This document shows positions 8,267 to 19,034 of a DNA stretch of 39,111 nucleotides, one piece after another. The notes under the pieces were generated by a model, which was not told the origin of the DNA, did not search any database, and worked only from the letters and a program-made list of their open reading frames with translations. The DNA is from Myxococcales bacterium (GTDB taxonomy: Bacteria > Myxococcota_A > Polyangia > Fen-1088), in the NCBI GenBank assembly GCA_003142855.1, contig PLNW01000114.1, positions 1 to 39,111 of the forward strand, written 5' to 3'. The position numbers were made by a program, and so were the translations under genes. Position 1 is the first letter of the stretch. Every line of letters begins with the position of its first letter.

Positions 8267-11200
8267 ATGAGAGATGGTCGTTCAGCCGACGGGAATGGTC
8301 GGAGCAGCAGGCGGTGGAGATTGCCCTTGTCGGTGGGTCTCTACGGTTTTTGCGCGGCCTCGCTGGCCGGCGCGTGCCTGTATTTCTTCTTCGCTTACGT
8401 GCCCGGGCGGCGGGCGGCGGCCATCAAGCGGTGTCAGGAGGAACTTGAGCTGCGCGCCGACTCGCACAAGGCGACTCTCGACCAGTGGATTGCCAGCGGG
8501 ATGGCCGACGCCGAGGCCCTGGCCAATTATCCCGCCCCACTTGCCTCGATCGCCAGCGGTGCGGGGGCTGCCACGACCGGGCGGGGCGCGGTCACCGCGG
8601 CGCAGTTGCGCGAGTTCGTCGAGCGCTTCCTCAGGATCGGCAGCTACGACCGCTTCGCGCTGCTCGACGCCAACCTGCGCATCGCGATCGAGGCCGGGGA
8701 AAGCAGACCGCTTGAGCAGCCTATCCTGCAGGCCGCTGCCGAGGTGCTGTCGCGGGGAAAGACCACGGTCGATTTCTACCGGCACGCGAATGGACGAGTG
8801 GACGTTGCATTCCTGGCCCGCGCAGGGACAGCCAGCGCGCCCCGGGCGACCGACGGGGGTGGCCCGGCGTCGGGAGTGGTCCTGCTGGAAATCGACCCGA
8901 ACCGGTGGCTCTATCCCTTCCTGGCCATGCGTCCCATGGCTGCGGCGTCTGCCGAGACCGTGCTCGTGCAAGCCGACGGCGACGACATCGTTTTCCTGAG
9001 CCCCTTGCGCCACAACCCCGCGCCGCCTCTTACCTTCCGGCGGCCGGCGAAGGCCGCACACTTCGCGGCAGCGGCGGCTCTCGATGGACGTGGGGCATTC
9101 GACGCCTTCGTGGACTACCGGAACGAGCCGGTGTTCGCCGCGGTGGCCCGGCTCGATCGCGCGCCCTGGGGAATCGTGGTCAAGGTCGACCAGCCGGAAG
9201 CGCTGGCCAGCTACCAGCAGGAAGTCCGCCGCACGGGCACGACCGTGATCGCTGTGATCCTGGGCTTCTGGGCAGTGGCCTTCATGCTGGTGCTTGGCTG
9301 GCGCAGGCGGGCCGAGGCTGCCTTGCGCGAGGGCGAGGAGCGCTATCGCGCCACACTGTACAGCATCGGCGACGCGGTGATCGCCACGGACGAGGGCGGC
9401 CGGGTGAAGCAGATGAACCCGGTGGCCGAGAAGCTCACTGGCTGGACCGAGTCCCAGGCCAGCGGAAAGCCGTTGGACGAGGTCTTCCGTATCGTCAACG
9501 AAGAGACCCATGCTGTGGTCGAGAGCCCGGTTGCACGCGTGCTGCGCGAGGGACAGGTGGTCGGGCTGGCCAACCACAGCCTGCTGATTGGCAAGGACGG
9601 CAAAGAGCGCCCCATCGCCGACAGCGGCGCGCCGATCCGCAATGAAAAGGGCGAGACCACCGGCGTGGTTCTCGTGTTCCGCGACCAGACCCAGGAACGC
9701 GCGGCGCAGAAGGCGCTGAAAGAGAGCGAGGCCTTCAATCGAACCATCGTCGAGAGCATCCCGCAGCAGCTCTTCCTCAAGGATCGCAATGGCGTTTACC
9801 TCGCAGCCAACCAGCCCTACGCTGCCAGCCTCGGCTGCAGACCCGAGCAACTGGTGGGCAAAGACGACTTCGCTTTTTACCCGACCGAGCTGGCCGAGAA
9901 GTATCGGGCGGACGACCGAGCGGTCATGGACTCGGGGCGGGTCAAAGACATGGAGGAGAGATACCTCGCCCAGGGAAAGGAGTACTGGATCCACACGATA
10001 AAGGCGCCGGTAAGGGACGATGGGGGACAGGTGACCGCGGTGCTCGGCCTATTCGAGGACATTTCCGCTCGCCAACGTGTGGAACAGTCCCTGAAGGATG
10101 CCCGGGATCGGCTGGAGGAGGCTCAACGTGCAGCGCATCTGGGCAACTGGGAGTGGGACGCCCTCAATGACCAGATCACCGGCTCCGAGGAGTTCTACCG
10201 GCTGTTCGACGTTGCCCCGGAAGGGCTTTCCCGGTTCTCGCAGTTCGTCGAGCGGCTGCATCCCGACGACCGAGAGCGCGTGCAGCGGGATGTCGCGGAC
10301 GCATTGAAGCAGGATCGACCCTACGACACCGACTATCGCGTCAGACTCAGCGACGGTGGCCGGCGCGACATCATCGCCAGGGGCCGCGTCTTCGTTGACG
10401 AAGGAGGCAAACCACTGCGGATGGTCGGCACCTGTCTCGACATCACCGAGCGCAAACGCATGGAGGAGAGGATCGGCCACCTCAATCTGGTGCTCAAGGC
10501 CATCCGCAACGTGAACCAGCTCATTGTGCGCGAGAAGGATCCCGAGACACTCATCCGACGTTCCTGCGAGGTCCTCACCGAGACACGGGGCTACTTCAGT
10601 GCCTGGATCGCACTGTATGACGAGTCAGGGAAGTATATGACTGCAGCCTCGGCCGGATTGGGTGACGCCTTCGAGTCCTTGAAGGATCGCTTCAGAAGCG
10701 GACAGCTCGCCGTGTGTGATAAGGCCGTCCACGAACGCGGAGTCCACGTGGTGAGAGATCCAGCGGCGGAGTGTCCGAACTGTCCCGCGGCCACGCTCTA
10801 CCGGGGCCAGTCCGCCATCGCCGTCCGGCTGGAACACCAGGGACACGTCCATGGCCTGCTGGTCATGTCCATGGACCCCGGTCTGGTCGACCTGGTGGAC
10901 GAACAGAATCTGATCGAAGAAGTGGCGGACGACATTGCCTACGCTCTGCATGGCCTAGACGTCGAAACACAGCGGAGGGCGGCCGAGGAAGATCTGCGAA
11001 AGCATCGTGACCAGCTCGAACAACGCGTCCGCGATCGAACCGCCCAGCTCGAAGAATCCAACCAGGAGCTGGAGGCCTTTTCTTACTCCGTCTCCCACGA
11101 TCTGCGCGCACCGCTTCGGGCCATCGATGGGTTCACTCGCATTCTTGCCGACGACTACGCGTCCCATTTGGACACAGAGGGCAAGCGGCTTTGCTCGATC

Positions 11201-11737
11201 ATCCACGAGAACACGGCGAAGATGGGCCGGCTGATCGACGATCTCCTGGCATTCTCACGCCTGGGACGCGCCGAAATGAGCCTGTCCCCGGTCGACATGC
11301 AGACCATGGCAAACTCGGTCTTCCACGAACTGACCACGCCGGAGAGCCTGGCGCGCATCGACTTCCAGGTTGGCGCCCTGCCAGCGGCAGTGGCGGACCC
11401 GACACTGATGCGCCAGGTGTGGATGAACCTGCTCTCGAACGCCATCAAGTTCTCATCCAAACGGGAACGGGCCGTCATCAAGGTGAGCGCACAGCAGAAT
11501 CAAGGCGAGAGCGTCTACGTCGTGCAGGACAACGGCGCGGGATTCGAAATGCAATACGTCGGCAAGCTCTTCGGCGTGTTCCAGCGCCTGCACAGCAGCA
11601 AAGAGTTCGAAGGCACTGGCGTGGGCCTGGCCCTAGTCCAGCGCGTGATTCGTCGCCACGGCGGACGTGTGTGGGCCGAGGGCGAGATCGACAAGGGCGC
11701 AACTTTTTACTTTGCCCTTCAACAAAGAGGAGCGTGA
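8267..11737 (+). CDS. Membrane sensor histidine kinase with PAS x3 and GAF
   Basis: A 1156-residue kinase. A membrane segment (about 20-45) and a second (about 324-346) bracket an extracytoplasmic sensor of roughly 280 residues that I cannot assign to a family. Cytoplasmic domains follow: PAS (about 355-480), PAS/PAC (about 483-604), PAS_3-type (about 615-731), GAF (about 738-900), a short coiled coil, HisKA with SVSHDLRAP (His near 943) and an HATPase domain with [10 protein letters not shown]. The HisKA/HATPase pair is of the phytochrome-kinase type ([11 protein letters not shown]). The start ATG at 8267 has GGGAG and AAGG just upstream; an open frame extends to 8108 without support. It is the first gene of the rightward cluster, and its stop lies two bases before the ATG of a single-domain receiver that is probably its direct substrate. 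Confidence 0.92.
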   Translation: MRDGRSADGNGRSSRRWRLPLSVGLYGFCAASLAGACLYFFFAYVPGRRAAAIKRCQEELELRADSHKATLDQWIASGMADAEALANYPAPLASIASGAGAATTGRGAVTAAQLREFVERFLRIGSYDRFALLDANLRIAIEAGESRPLEQPILQAAAEVLSRGKTTVDFYRHANGRVDVAFLARAGTASAPRATDGGGPASGVVLLEIDPNRWLYPFLAMRPMAAASAETVLVQADGDDIVFLSPLRHNPAPPLTFRRPAKAAHFAAAAALDGRGAFDAFVDYRNEPVFAAVARLDRAPWGIVVKVDQPEALASYQQEVRRTGTTVIAVILGFWAVAFMLVLGWRRRAEAALREGEERYRATLYSIGDAVIATDEGGRVKQMNPVAEKLTGWTESQASGKPLDEVFRIVNEETHAVVESPVARVLREGQVVGLANHSLLIGKDGKERPIADSGAPIRNEKGETTGVVLVFRDQTQERAAQKALKESEAFNRTIVESIPQQLFLKDRNGVYLAANQPYAASLGCRPEQLVGKDDFAFYPTELAEKYRADDRAVMDSGRVKDMEERYLAQGKEYWIHTIKAPVRDDGGQVTAVLGLFEDISARQRVEQSLKDARDRLEEAQRAAHLGNWEWDALNDQITGSEEFYRLFDVAPEGLSRFSQFVERLHPDDRERVQRDVADALKQDRPYDTDYRVRLSDGGRRDIIARGRVFVDEGGKPLRMVGTCLDITERKRMEERIGHLNLVLKAIRNVNQLIVREKDPETLIRRSCEVLTETRGYFSAWIALYDESGKYMTAASAGLGDAFESLKDRFRSGQLAVCDKAVHERGVHVVRDPAAECPNCPAATLYRGQSAIAVRLEHQGHVHGLLVMSMDPGLVDLVDEQNLIEEVADDIAYALHGLDVETQRRAAEEDLRKHRDQLEQRVRDRTAQLEESNQELEAFSYSVSHDLRAPLRAIDGFTRILADDYASHLDTEGKRLCSIIHENTAKMGRLIDDLLAFSRLGRAEMSLSPVDMQTMANSVFHELTTPESLARIDFQVGALPAAVADPTLMRQVWMNLLSNAIKFSSKRERAVIKVSAQQNQGESVYVVQDNGAGFEMQYVGKLFGVFQRLHSSKEFEGTGVGLALVQRVIRRHGGRVWAEGEIDKGATFYFALQQRGA

Positions 11738-11739
11738 CC

Positions 11740-12183
11740 ATGACTGATACGGATGCCGTAGACATCTTGCTGGTCGAGGACAACCCGCAGGACGCGGAGT
11801 TGACCATCAGGGCGCTGAAGAAACACAACCTGGCCAACCGGCTGATTACCGTCGAGGATGGCGCCCAGGCGCTGGATTTCATCTTCTGTCGCGGCAAGTA
11901 TGCGACACGAGAACTCAGCCATTCGCCCAAGGTAGTGCTGCTCGACCTGAAACTTCCCAAGGTGAGTGGCCTGGAAGTTTTGCGCGCGCTCAAGCAGGAC
12001 GAGAGGACCCGGTCCATCCCCGTGGTGGTCGTGACCTCCTCGCGCGAGGATCCGGATATCAAGACCGCCTATAGCCTCGGTGCCAACAGCTACGTGGTGA
12101 AGCCGGTGGATTTTGACGCCTTTGCCGAATCGGTAAGCAGCCTCGGCCTGTACTGGCTCCTGGTGAACCAGCCCCCGAAGTGA
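11740..12183 (+). CDS. Single-domain response regulator (Rcp1-like)
   Basis: A 147-residue stand-alone receiver of the Rcp1 type found beside phytochrome-like kinases. It has the acidic pair in LLVEDNPQD, the phosphoacceptor Asp in [11 protein letters not shown], a TSS at the Thr/Ser switch and KPVDF with the conserved Lys. The C-terminal extension [11 protein letters not shown] is typical of this group. The ATG at 11740 follows AAAGAGG by eight bases and lies two bases after the kinase stop codon. It has no output domain, so it would act by protein contact or as a phosphorelay shuttle. It is a paralogue of the receiver at 14501-14953. Confidence 0.93.
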   Translation: MTDTDAVDILLVEDNPQDAELTIRALKKHNLANRLITVEDGAQALDFIFCRGKYATRELSHSPKVVLLDLKLPKVSGLEVLRALKQDERTRSIPVVVVTSSREDPDIKTAYSLGANSYVVKPVDFDAFAESVSSLGLYWLLVNQPPK

Positions 12184-12206
12184 CGGGCGGTCAGGGAGGG
12201 AGATCC

Positions 12207-14489
12207 GTGAGTGAGCCTATCCGTGTCCTGATCGTCGAGGATCTGCCGACCGACGCCGAGCTGAGCGAACGGGAGGTGAGCAAGGCGCTGGGCTCGTGCG
12301 AGTTCAGACGGGTGGAGACCCGCGAGAAGTATCTCGCGGCACTGGATGAGTTTTGCCCCGCGCTCATCGTGTCTGACTACAGGCTGCCCCACTTCGATGG
12401 TATGACCGCGCTCAAGCTCGCGGTGGAGCATTGCCCAGACGTGCCGTTCATCATCGTTACGGGCTCGATGAACGAAGACACGGCGGTCGAGTGCATGAAG
12501 GCCGGGGCGTGGGACTACGTCATCAAGGAGCATGTCAAACGACTGGGACCCGCCGTTCAGAGCGCGTTGGAGCAACAGCGCGTGCGGATTGGGCGCAAGC
12601 GGGCCGAGGTAGCCCTTCGGAATAGTGAGGCAGAACTCCGTGCCGTTCTCAACGCAACACCGTTCCCCATTGCGCTAGTCGACGTGCAGGGCAACAACAT
12701 AGAATTCTGGAGTCACAGCGCCCTTACACTTTTCGGACATACCGCGCCCACCGCACCGGAGTGGTATCAGATGGCCTACCCGGATCCCGATTACCGGCGC
12801 GAGGTGATCGAGCGGTGGAACCCGCTTCTGGAAAAAGCGCACTCTTCCGGCCAAACGGTCAACACCGGAGAATACCGGGTAACCTGCCGCGATGGTTCGG
12901 TACGCCTTTGCGAGCTTTACGCCACTTTCCTGCCAAACAGATTGGTTGTCACATTCAACGACATCACTGCGCGCAATCAGGCGGAAGCGGCGCTGCGGGA
13001 GAGCGAGGCGCGCTTTCGCGACATCTTTGAACGCTCAACCATCGGCAAGGCGCTGACTGGGCATGACGGGAGACTGATCAGGGTCAATCGGGCGTTTGCC
13101 GACATGCTGGGGTTTTCGATCGAAGAGTTGCAGCGGCTCACCCTCGCCGAGATCACCCACCCCGATGATATCGCTGAAAGCAGGGAATGTGTTCGTTCTG
13201 TCGTCAGCGGTGAGCGCACATCCCTCCGCATGGAGAAGCGGTACAGGCACCGCGACGGACATTGGGTGTTTGGGGACACGAGTGCAACGCTACTTCACAA
13301 CATCCAGGGGACTCCACCCTGCCTGATTGCGAGTATCGTTGACATCACCGAGCGCAAACGGGGCGAGGCGGCGCTGCGGGATAGCGAAGCGCGCTTTCGG
13401 GATACCTTTGAACGCTCTACCCTCGGCCAATCGCTGACCGGGCGCGATGGAAGACTGCTCAATGTCAATCGAGCACTGGCCGATATGCTGGGGTTCTCGA
13501 TCGAGGAGCTGGAACAGGTCACCTTCGGCGACCTCACCCACCCGGATGATATCGCCGAAACCCGGAAATGTGCTCGATCCCTCTTTGCTGGCGAGCGCAC
13601 CACCTACCGATTTGAAAAGCGCTACATACACCGGGATGGACATGTCGTGTTTGCGGACGTGAGTTCGACTCTGCTTCGCGACGACCATGGGGCTCCCCTC
13701 TGCCTCATCACGAGTGTGGTTGACATCAGCGAGCGCAAGCGGGCCGAGGCGGCGCTGGCCGCGGCTAACAGCGAATTGGAGCGGCGGGTGGCGGAACGTA
13801 CCGCAGAGCTGACGGTTGTCAATCGGGAGCTCGAGAGCTTTGCCTCTTCAGTGTCGCACGATCTGCGCGCTCCCCTGCGCGGCATCGACGGGTGGAGCCA
13901 GGCGGTGCTGGAAGACTGCGGCGCCCAGCTCGACGAGCAGGGCCACACCTACCTGAAAAAGGTGCGCAGCGAAACCCAACGGATGGGCGAGCTCATCGAC
14001 GGGTTGCTGGAGCTGTCGCGCATGATCCGCGCCCCGATGAAACGCGAGACGGTCGATCTGACCGTCATGGCGCAAGAACTGGAAGCCAGCCTGCGGGCAG
14101 GGCAGCCCGAGCGCGCGGTGGATTTCGTCGTCGCCCCGGGGCTGGTGGTCCAGGGTGATGCGGTCCTGCTGCGCGCGGCGCTGCAAAATCTGTTGCACAA
14201 CGCCTGGAAGTTCACTGAAAAGCGACCCCGCGCGCGCATCGAGGTGGGTTGCACTTCTGAACCAGGGCGAACGGTGTATCATGTCCGCGACGATGGAGCG
14301 GGCTTCGATATGCGCTACGTGGGCAAGCTGTTCGCGCCCTTCCAGCGCCTGCACAGCCTGGAGGAGTTTTCCGGGACCGGCATCGGCCTGGCCACGGTCC
14401 AGCGGATCATCCATCGCCATGGCGGCAAGGTGTGGGCCACGGCCGAGGTCGACCAGGGTGCGACTTTCTACTTCACCCTGACAACGTGA
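12207..14489 (+). CDS. Receiver-PAS x3 histidine kinase
   Basis: A 760-residue soluble kinase: receiver (about 1-125, phosphoacceptor in [11 protein letters not shown]), PAS (about 142-255), two near-identical PAS/PAC units (about 260-387 and 388-514), a short coiled coil, HisKA (SVSHDLRAP) and HATPase ([10 protein letters not shown]). No membrane segment. The GTG at 12207 is preferred because GGGAGGGAG sits five bases upstream; a GTG at 12180 overlapping the previous stop (GTGA) is the alternative. An N-terminal receiver on a kinase usually means control by an upstream phosphorelay, here plausibly the membrane kinase and receiver before it. It is followed by its own single-domain receiver, repeating the kinase-receiver order of the preceding pair. 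Confidence 0.92.
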   Translation: MSEPIRVLIVEDLPTDAELSEREVSKALGSCEFRRVETREKYLAALDEFCPALIVSDYRLPHFDGMTALKLAVEHCPDVPFIIVTGSMNEDTAVECMKAGAWDYVIKEHVKRLGPAVQSALEQQRVRIGRKRAEVALRNSEAELRAVLNATPFPIALVDVQGNNIEFWSHSALTLFGHTAPTAPEWYQMAYPDPDYRREVIERWNPLLEKAHSSGQTVNTGEYRVTCRDGSVRLCELYATFLPNRLVVTFNDITARNQAEAALRESEARFRDIFERSTIGKALTGHDGRLIRVNRAFADMLGFSIEELQRLTLAEITHPDDIAESRECVRSVVSGERTSLRMEKRYRHRDGHWVFGDTSATLLHNIQGTPPCLIASIVDITERKRGEAALRDSEARFRDTFERSTLGQSLTGRDGRLLNVNRALADMLGFSIEELEQVTFGDLTHPDDIAETRKCARSLFAGERTTYRFEKRYIHRDGHVVFADVSSTLLRDDHGAPLCLITSVVDISERKRAEAALAAANSELERRVAERTAELTVVNRELESFASSVSHDLRAPLRGIDGWSQAVLEDCGAQLDEQGHTYLKKVRSETQRMGELIDGLLELSRMIRAPMKRETVDLTVMAQELEASLRAGQPERAVDFVVAPGLVVQGDAVLLRAALQNLLHNAWKFTEKRPRARIEVGCTSEPGRTVYHVRDDGAGFDMRYVGKLFAPFQRLHSLEEFSGTGIGLATVQRIIHRHGGKVWATAEVDQGATFYFTLTT
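12987..13367 (+). repeat. 381-base PAS repeat unit, copy 1
   Basis: This begins at GCGGCGCTGCGGGA and encodes 127 residues of PAS plus PAC. It is followed directly by a second copy of identical length and strongly similar base sequence. Both start with ALR(E/D)SEARFRD and contain [10 protein letters not shown]. The exact codon-multiple period keeps the reading frame. Confidence 0.85.
13368..13748 (+). repeat. 381-base PAS repeat unit, copy 2
   Basis: The second tandem unit starts at GCGGCGCTGCGGGA, 381 bases after the first. The same GCGGCGCTG motif recurs at 13749, where the coiled coil begins. Differences between copies are scattered substitutions, suggesting a fairly recent internal duplication. 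Confidence 0.85.
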
Positions 14490-14500
14490 AGGAGGAGACC

Positions 14501-14953
14501 ATGCAAGAGCCAGCGACGAACAGAGTTATCCTGCTGGTGGAGGACAACCCGAGTGACGTCGATTTGACCAAGCGGGCATTCGAGAAGAAACACCTCGCCA
14601 ACACCCTGGTGGTTGCCCGCGACGGGCAGGACGCGCTCGATTATCTGTTTGGCGTCGGCGCGTACGCGGGGCGGAATGTCGCCAATGTGCCTGCCTGCAT
14701 CCTGCTGGACCTCAAGATGCCCAAGGTGGACGGGATGACGGTCCTGCAGACCATCAAGAGCGACAAGAGGACGCGCCTGATCCCGGTGATCGTCATGACC
14801 TCGTCGAACGAGCCCCGGGACGTTCTGACGTGCTACGACCTCGGCACCAACAGCTACATCCGCAAGCCGGTCGACTTCGACGAATTTGTCGAGGCAGTGA
14901 GCCACCTCGGGCTGTACTGGCTCGTGCTCAACCAGCCGCCGCCCGTGGCTTGA
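14501..14953 (+). CDS. Single-domain response regulator (Rcp1-like), second copy
   Basis: A 150-residue stand-alone receiver closely related to the one at 11740-12183: LLVEDNPSD acidic cluster, phosphoacceptor in [14 protein letters not shown] switch, KPVDF Lys and the same [11 protein letters not shown] tail. The ATG at 14501 is preceded by AAGGAGGAG, one of the strongest ribosome binding sites in the cluster, 11 bases after the kinase stop codon. It probably serves the preceding receiver-PAS kinase. Its production may exceed that of the kinase, as expected for a shuttle. Confidence 0.93.
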   Translation: MQEPATNRVILLVEDNPSDVDLTKRAFEKKHLANTLVVARDGQDALDYLFGVGAYAGRNVANVPACILLDLKMPKVDGMTVLQTIKSDKRTRLIPVIVMTSSNEPRDVLTCYDLGTNSYIRKPVDFDEFVEAVSHLGLYWLVLNQPPPVA

Positions 14954-14966
14954 AGCGGCGGGACTG

Positions 14967-17747
14967 ATGACGGAGTTGTCGCACAAGCCCCTGCGCGTCC
15001 TCCTGGTCGAGGACATGCAGAGCGATGCCGACCTGCTGGTCCGCCATCTGACGCGGGCCGGGTTTGCGATCGACCACCGCCGGGTGGACACCGCCGAGGC
15101 CATGCGGCAGGCCCTGGCCGATGGGACGTGGGATCTGATTCTTTGCGACTGCAAGATGCCGGGGTTTGATGCGCCCGCGGCTCTCGGGATCTACCAGGAA
15201 CGTGGCCTCGACATCCCGTTCATTGTCGTTTCCGGCACCATCGGCGAGGAAACCGCGGTGGCCATGATGAGAGCGGGTGCGCACGACTATCTGCTCAAAA
15301 ACAACCTGGGCCGGTTGGTCCCGACGATCGAGCGCGAGTTGCGCGAGGCGGGCGCGCGTCGCGAGCACCACCTGGCCGAGAAGGCGCAAGCCCGGCGCCA
15401 CTGGGAGATGGCCGCGATCCATCAGATCGTAACAGCCACCACGTCCACGCTCGATCTGCAGCAGGTCCTGGACATTCTTCTCGACAACTTGCGGACGCTT
15501 TCGGGCGCGGATCGCGCCAGCGTCATGCTGCTGGACCAGAAGACTGATCTTCTGATAGCGGCAGCGGCCCGGGGATCGGACGGTCCCCTGCCGGCGGGGC
15601 TGCGCCTGGCCTGGGGGGAGGGTGCGGCCGGGCGCGTGATCGAAGGCGCGAAGCCGCTGATTATTCCCGACGTCCGGAGGTTCCCTGAGTTCGTCCAGCC
15701 GCACGAGCCAGAGACGGACCCGAGTTCACGCCTCCCGGAAATCCTGGGCTACGCCGGTTTTCCTCTCGTTTCGCGCGGCCGCATCATCGGCGTCGCGTCC
15801 CTCATCACCACCACCCCACGGGACTTTTTGCCCGAGGAGATGACCTTCATCGAAACCATCTGCGGCGCAGTGGCCGTGAGCATCGACAACGCGCTGGCTC
15901 ACCGGGAGATCCGGCGCCGTGCCGAGAAGCTGAGCGGCGAGATCGCGCTCCACCGGGACTACGCTGATAACGTTTTGCGCAGCATAGCCGACGGAGTGGT
16001 CACCCTGGATGCCGGCAAGCGGATCGCATCCTGGAACCAGGGCGCGGAGGCCATCATGGGCTACACTGCGCAGGAGGCGATCGGCAAGCTGTGCAGCGAG
16101 GTTTTCCACGAGCTTGGCGCAGACGGAGAACCCATCTGCAACACCAAAGGTTGCCCATTTGAGGAAATCGGGCGGACCCGGCAGCCGCGGCTCCCGCACG
16201 AGGTGTCGAGCATTCACCGGAACGGACAGCAGGTCGCCATCAACATGAGCTCTGCCCCTCTGTTCGACGGCAACGGCGAATTCCAGGGCATCGTGAGGAT
16301 CTTCCGTGATGTGTCCCGCGAGCGGGCGCTGGTCGACGACATCCGGCGCGCGAGCCAGGCCAAGAGCGTATTTCTGGCCAACATGTCGCACGAGATTCGC
16401 ACGCCCATGAACGCGATCCTGGGATTCTCGCAGATCCTGCTCAGGGATCCTGCCCTCGCCGCAAACCAGCGGCAGCACCTGGGCACCATAGCCAGAAGCG
16501 GCGAGCACCTGCTCGAGCTGATCGACGACATCCTGGAGATGTCCAAGATCGAAGCCAGCCGTACCCCGCTCGCCCCGTCCAGCTTCAACCTGCGCGGGCT
16601 GCTGACTGACCTGACCAGCATGTTCCGACTGCGCGCGGAGAGCAAAGGTCTGGGCTTCACCGTCACGGTGGCACTCGGCGTGCCGGCGGTGCTGCTGGCG
16701 GACGAGAAGAAAATTCGCCAGATCCTGATCAACCTGCTGGGCAACGCCATCAAGTTCACCGTCAAAGGCTCGGTCCGGTGTGGCGTCGCGGTCCGGCGGA
16801 AAGCGGACGGCGCCCTGTGGCTCGCTGTCGATGTGGAAGACACCGGTCCGGGGGTGCCGGCCATCGACGCCGAGCGCATCTTCCAAGCTTTCGAGCAGAC
16901 CAAGACCGGGGTCGACGCCGGGGGCACCGGCCTGGGACTGGCGATCAGCCGCCAGTTCGCCCGCCTGATGGGGGGAGACATCACCGTCGAGAGCGAGCTT
17001 GGCCACGGTAGCCGCTTCCTGCTGGATGTTCCCGTGGCAGCAGGGATGTCCGACGAACTGACGCCCGTGGCGCTGCGCCGGCGCGTGGTCGGGATCAGAT
17101 CGGGGCAGGGACCCTTCCATGTGCTCGTGGTTGACGATGAGCCCGCGAATCGCCTCTTGCTGGTGGAGATGCTCAAAGACGTTGGTTTCGGGACGCGCGA
17201 GGCCACGGGCGGGGAAGAAGCCATTACCCTGGCGACCGAGTGGTCCCCTGATGCGATCCTGATGGACTTGCGCATGCCGGGCACAGACGGCCTGGAGGCC
17301 ATCCGGCGGTTGCGTGAACTCGATTCGCAACGGCGCATCCCCATCATCGCGGTCTCCGCAAGCGCGTTCGAGGATGACCGCCGGCAAGCCTTGTCTGCCG
17401 GTGCCAGTGACTTCCTCAGCAAGCCCTTCCGCGAGTCCAACCTGCTGGAGAAGCTGCGAGCCGGTCTGGGCATCGAATACGTGTACCTGGAAGGGACGCC
17501 GCACGAGGCCCCGGAGCCTGGCGGGCTTGACGATGCGCCCGCTGGCTCCGGCCGCCTGCTCTTGCCGGCGAAGACCGTCGTGCAGTTACGCCAGGCGGCC
17601 AGTGGCGCCGAATACGGACGCATTATCGAGATCCTCGATGCCATGAGCAGCACGGCGCCTGAGGCGGCGACTGTCTTGCGCGAGATCGTTGAGCGGTTCG
17701 ACTACCCCGGGCTGCTCGACCGTATTGAAATGGAAGACGAGAAATGA
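14967..17747 (+). CDS. Hybrid histidine kinase REC-GAF-PAS-HisKA-HATPase-REC
   Basis: A 926-residue soluble hybrid kinase. Order: receiver (about 7-125, Asp in LCDCKMPGFD), GAF (about 148-311), PAS/PAC (about 323-448), HisKA with NMSHEIRTPMN (His near 474), HATPase (about 570-690, GTGLGLAISR), a second receiver (about 717-838, Asp in LMDLRMPGTDG) and a helical tail of about 75 residues (850-926) seen in other hybrid kinases after the last receiver. The tail has no obvious HPt histidine motif. The ATG at 14967 lies 13 bases after the previous stop codon with a weak GGCGGGA upstream. Its end overlaps the next gene (ATGA), so the two are coupled. The kinase core is of the hybrid ArcB-like type and differs from the two phytochrome-type cores before it. 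Confidence 0.92.
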   Translation: MTELSHKPLRVLLVEDMQSDADLLVRHLTRAGFAIDHRRVDTAEAMRQALADGTWDLILCDCKMPGFDAPAALGIYQERGLDIPFIVVSGTIGEETAVAMMRAGAHDYLLKNNLGRLVPTIERELREAGARREHHLAEKAQARRHWEMAAIHQIVTATTSTLDLQQVLDILLDNLRTLSGADRASVMLLDQKTDLLIAAAARGSDGPLPAGLRLAWGEGAAGRVIEGAKPLIIPDVRRFPEFVQPHEPETDPSSRLPEILGYAGFPLVSRGRIIGVASLITTTPRDFLPEEMTFIETICGAVAVSIDNALAHREIRRRAEKLSGEIALHRDYADNVLRSIADGVVTLDAGKRIASWNQGAEAIMGYTAQEAIGKLCSEVFHELGADGEPICNTKGCPFEEIGRTRQPRLPHEVSSIHRNGQQVAINMSSAPLFDGNGEFQGIVRIFRDVSRERALVDDIRRASQAKSVFLANMSHEIRTPMNAILGFSQILLRDPALAANQRQHLGTIARSGEHLLELIDDILEMSKIEASRTPLAPSSFNLRGLLTDLTSMFRLRAESKGLGFTVTVALGVPAVLLADEKKIRQILINLLGNAIKFTVKGSVRCGVAVRRKADGALWLAVDVEDTGPGVPAIDAERIFQAFEQTKTGVDAGGTGLGLAISRQFARLMGGDITVESELGHGSRFLLDVPVAAGMSDELTPVALRRRVVGIRSGQGPFHVLVVDDEPANRLLLVEMLKDVGFGTREATGGEEAITLATEWSPDAILMDLRMPGTDGLEAIRRLRELDSQRRIPIIAVSASAFEDDRRQALSAGASDFLSKPFRESNLLEKLRAGLGIEYVYLEGTPHEAPEPGGLDDAPAGSGRLLLPAKTVVQLRQAASGAEYGRIIEILDAMSSTAPEAATVLREIVERFDYPGLLDRIEMEDEK

Positions 17748-18871
17748 GCGACGAAACCACCCGCCAGGACGTGGTCAGCATCCTGATGGTTGACGATAAC
17801 CCGGTCAACCTGCAGGTGCTGACCAGTATGCTCAAGCAGTCCGGCTGGCGGCCACGGCCGGTGACCAGCGGGCAGCTCGGGCTGCAGGCGGCCAGGAACG
17901 AACCACCCGACCTGGTTCTGCTCGACGTCAATATGCCGGAGATGAACGGGTACGAGGTCTGCGAGCAGTTGAAGGCCGATACCCGTCTGGCCGGCATTCC
18001 CGTGATCTTCGTCAGTGCGCTGGGCGAGACGATGGACAAGGTGAGAGGCTTCGCGGTGGGCGGCGTCGACTACATCACCAAGCCGTTCCAACTCGATGAG
18101 GTGAGGGCGCGAGTGACGGCCCACCTGGAACTACGTCGCCAGCGGCGCGAGTTGCAGGCCAGCTACGACAAGTTGCGCGAGAGTGAGCGCCTGCGCGACA
18201 GCCTGGTGCACATGATCGTCCACGATCTGCGCTCGCCGCTGACCGCGATCTCCGCCTATCTGCAGCTGTTCGGGCAAGAGGCGAAGGAAAAGCTGGGGGC
18301 CGAGACCCAGGAGGATGTCGCGAGCGCGATGCACGCCACGCGCAACATGGTTCGCATGATCAACGAGATCCTGGACGTGAGCAAGATGGAGGCGCAAATG
18401 ATGAAGCTGGACCTGCGCGAGTGCGATCTCGTGCAGGTTGTCGGGCAAAGCCTGGACGATCTCGAATCGCTGGTGGGAGCCCGCCGCGTGGCCTTCGAGC
18501 GCCCGGCGGCGCCGGCCCGGGTGCTGGCGGATCGGGAGATCGTCTCGCGCATCGTGCAAAACTTCCTGGCCAATGCCCTGCGCTTCACCCCCGCCGACGG
18601 CGAGGTCCGAGTCGGCGTCGTGGTCGAGGCGGAGCACGTGCGGGTCTTCGTGGCCGACACCGGCCCCGGCATTCCCCCGGACTTCCGAGAGAGCATCTTC
18701 GACAAGTTCGTCCAGCTCGACGGCTTCGCGTTGCACAGGAACAGGACCACCGGGCTTGGCCTGGCCTTCTGCAAGCTAGCGGTCGAGGCACACGGCGGCC
18801 GCATCGGTGTGGACAGCGAGCTGGGCAAAGGGAGCAGCTTCTGGTTCACGTTGCCGCGCCGGCAATCGTAG
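17744..18871 (+). CDS. Receiver-histidine kinase
   Basis: A 375-residue soluble protein: receiver (about 10-130, VDDNPVN and phosphoacceptor in LLDVNMPEMNG, KPF), a coiled coil (about 130-155), HisKA with MIVHDLRSPL, and HATPase with NALRF, DTGPGIP and TGLGLAFCK. It overlaps the hybrid kinase by four bases and is the last gene of the rightward cluster. Its N-terminal receiver resembles that of the divergent HD-GYP protein more than the Rcp1-like receivers (MVDDNP, TSGQLGLQAA against TSGKLAIQVA). This suggests the two share an origin and perhaps a phosphodonor. Confidence 0.92.
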   Translation: MSDETTRQDVVSILMVDDNPVNLQVLTSMLKQSGWRPRPVTSGQLGLQAARNEPPDLVLLDVNMPEMNGYEVCEQLKADTRLAGIPVIFVSALGETMDKVRGFAVGGVDYITKPFQLDEVRARVTAHLELRRQRRELQASYDKLRESERLRDSLVHMIVHDLRSPLTAISAYLQLFGQEAKEKLGAETQEDVASAMHATRNMVRMINEILDVSKMEAQMMKLDLRECDLVQVVGQSLDDLESLVGARRVAFERPAAPARVLADREIVSRIVQNFLANALRFTPADGEVRVGVVVEAEHVRVFVADTGPGIPPDFRESIFDKFVQLDGFALHRNRTTGLGLAFCKLAVEAHGGRIGVDSELGKGSSFWFTLPRRQS

Positions 18872-18892
18872 GCCGCCGCGGCGCTTGGCGGC
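18872..18892 (+). terminator. GC hairpin after the kinase cluster
   Basis: GCCGCC (18872-18877) pairs with GGCGGC (18887-18892) around a nine-base loop, directly behind the last stop codon. It is followed by GGAAAA rather than a T-run, so it is a weak candidate terminator. The next 140 bases hold nothing I can assign. Confidence 0.3.
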
Positions 18893-19034
18893 GGAAAACT
18901 GCAGATCACGGATGCCGAAAGGCACCGGCTGGCTGACCGATCTGAGACTGGCCCTGTTCGGGGAGGCGGTGAGCATCCACCGTCATGATACCAGCGCATC
19001 CCGGAACGCTTGTTCTGAACCGCAGAGGGGCTCT

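Noticed and set aside
8282..9994. 570-codon minus-strand open frame opposite the membrane kinase
   Set aside because: Its composition is that of an antisense frame, with no domain, and it overlaps a well-supported kinase gene.
15726..17504. Long minus-strand open frame of 592 codons opposite the hybrid kinase
   Set aside because: It is a high-GC shadow frame; the plus strand carries a complete multi-domain kinase with all motifs.
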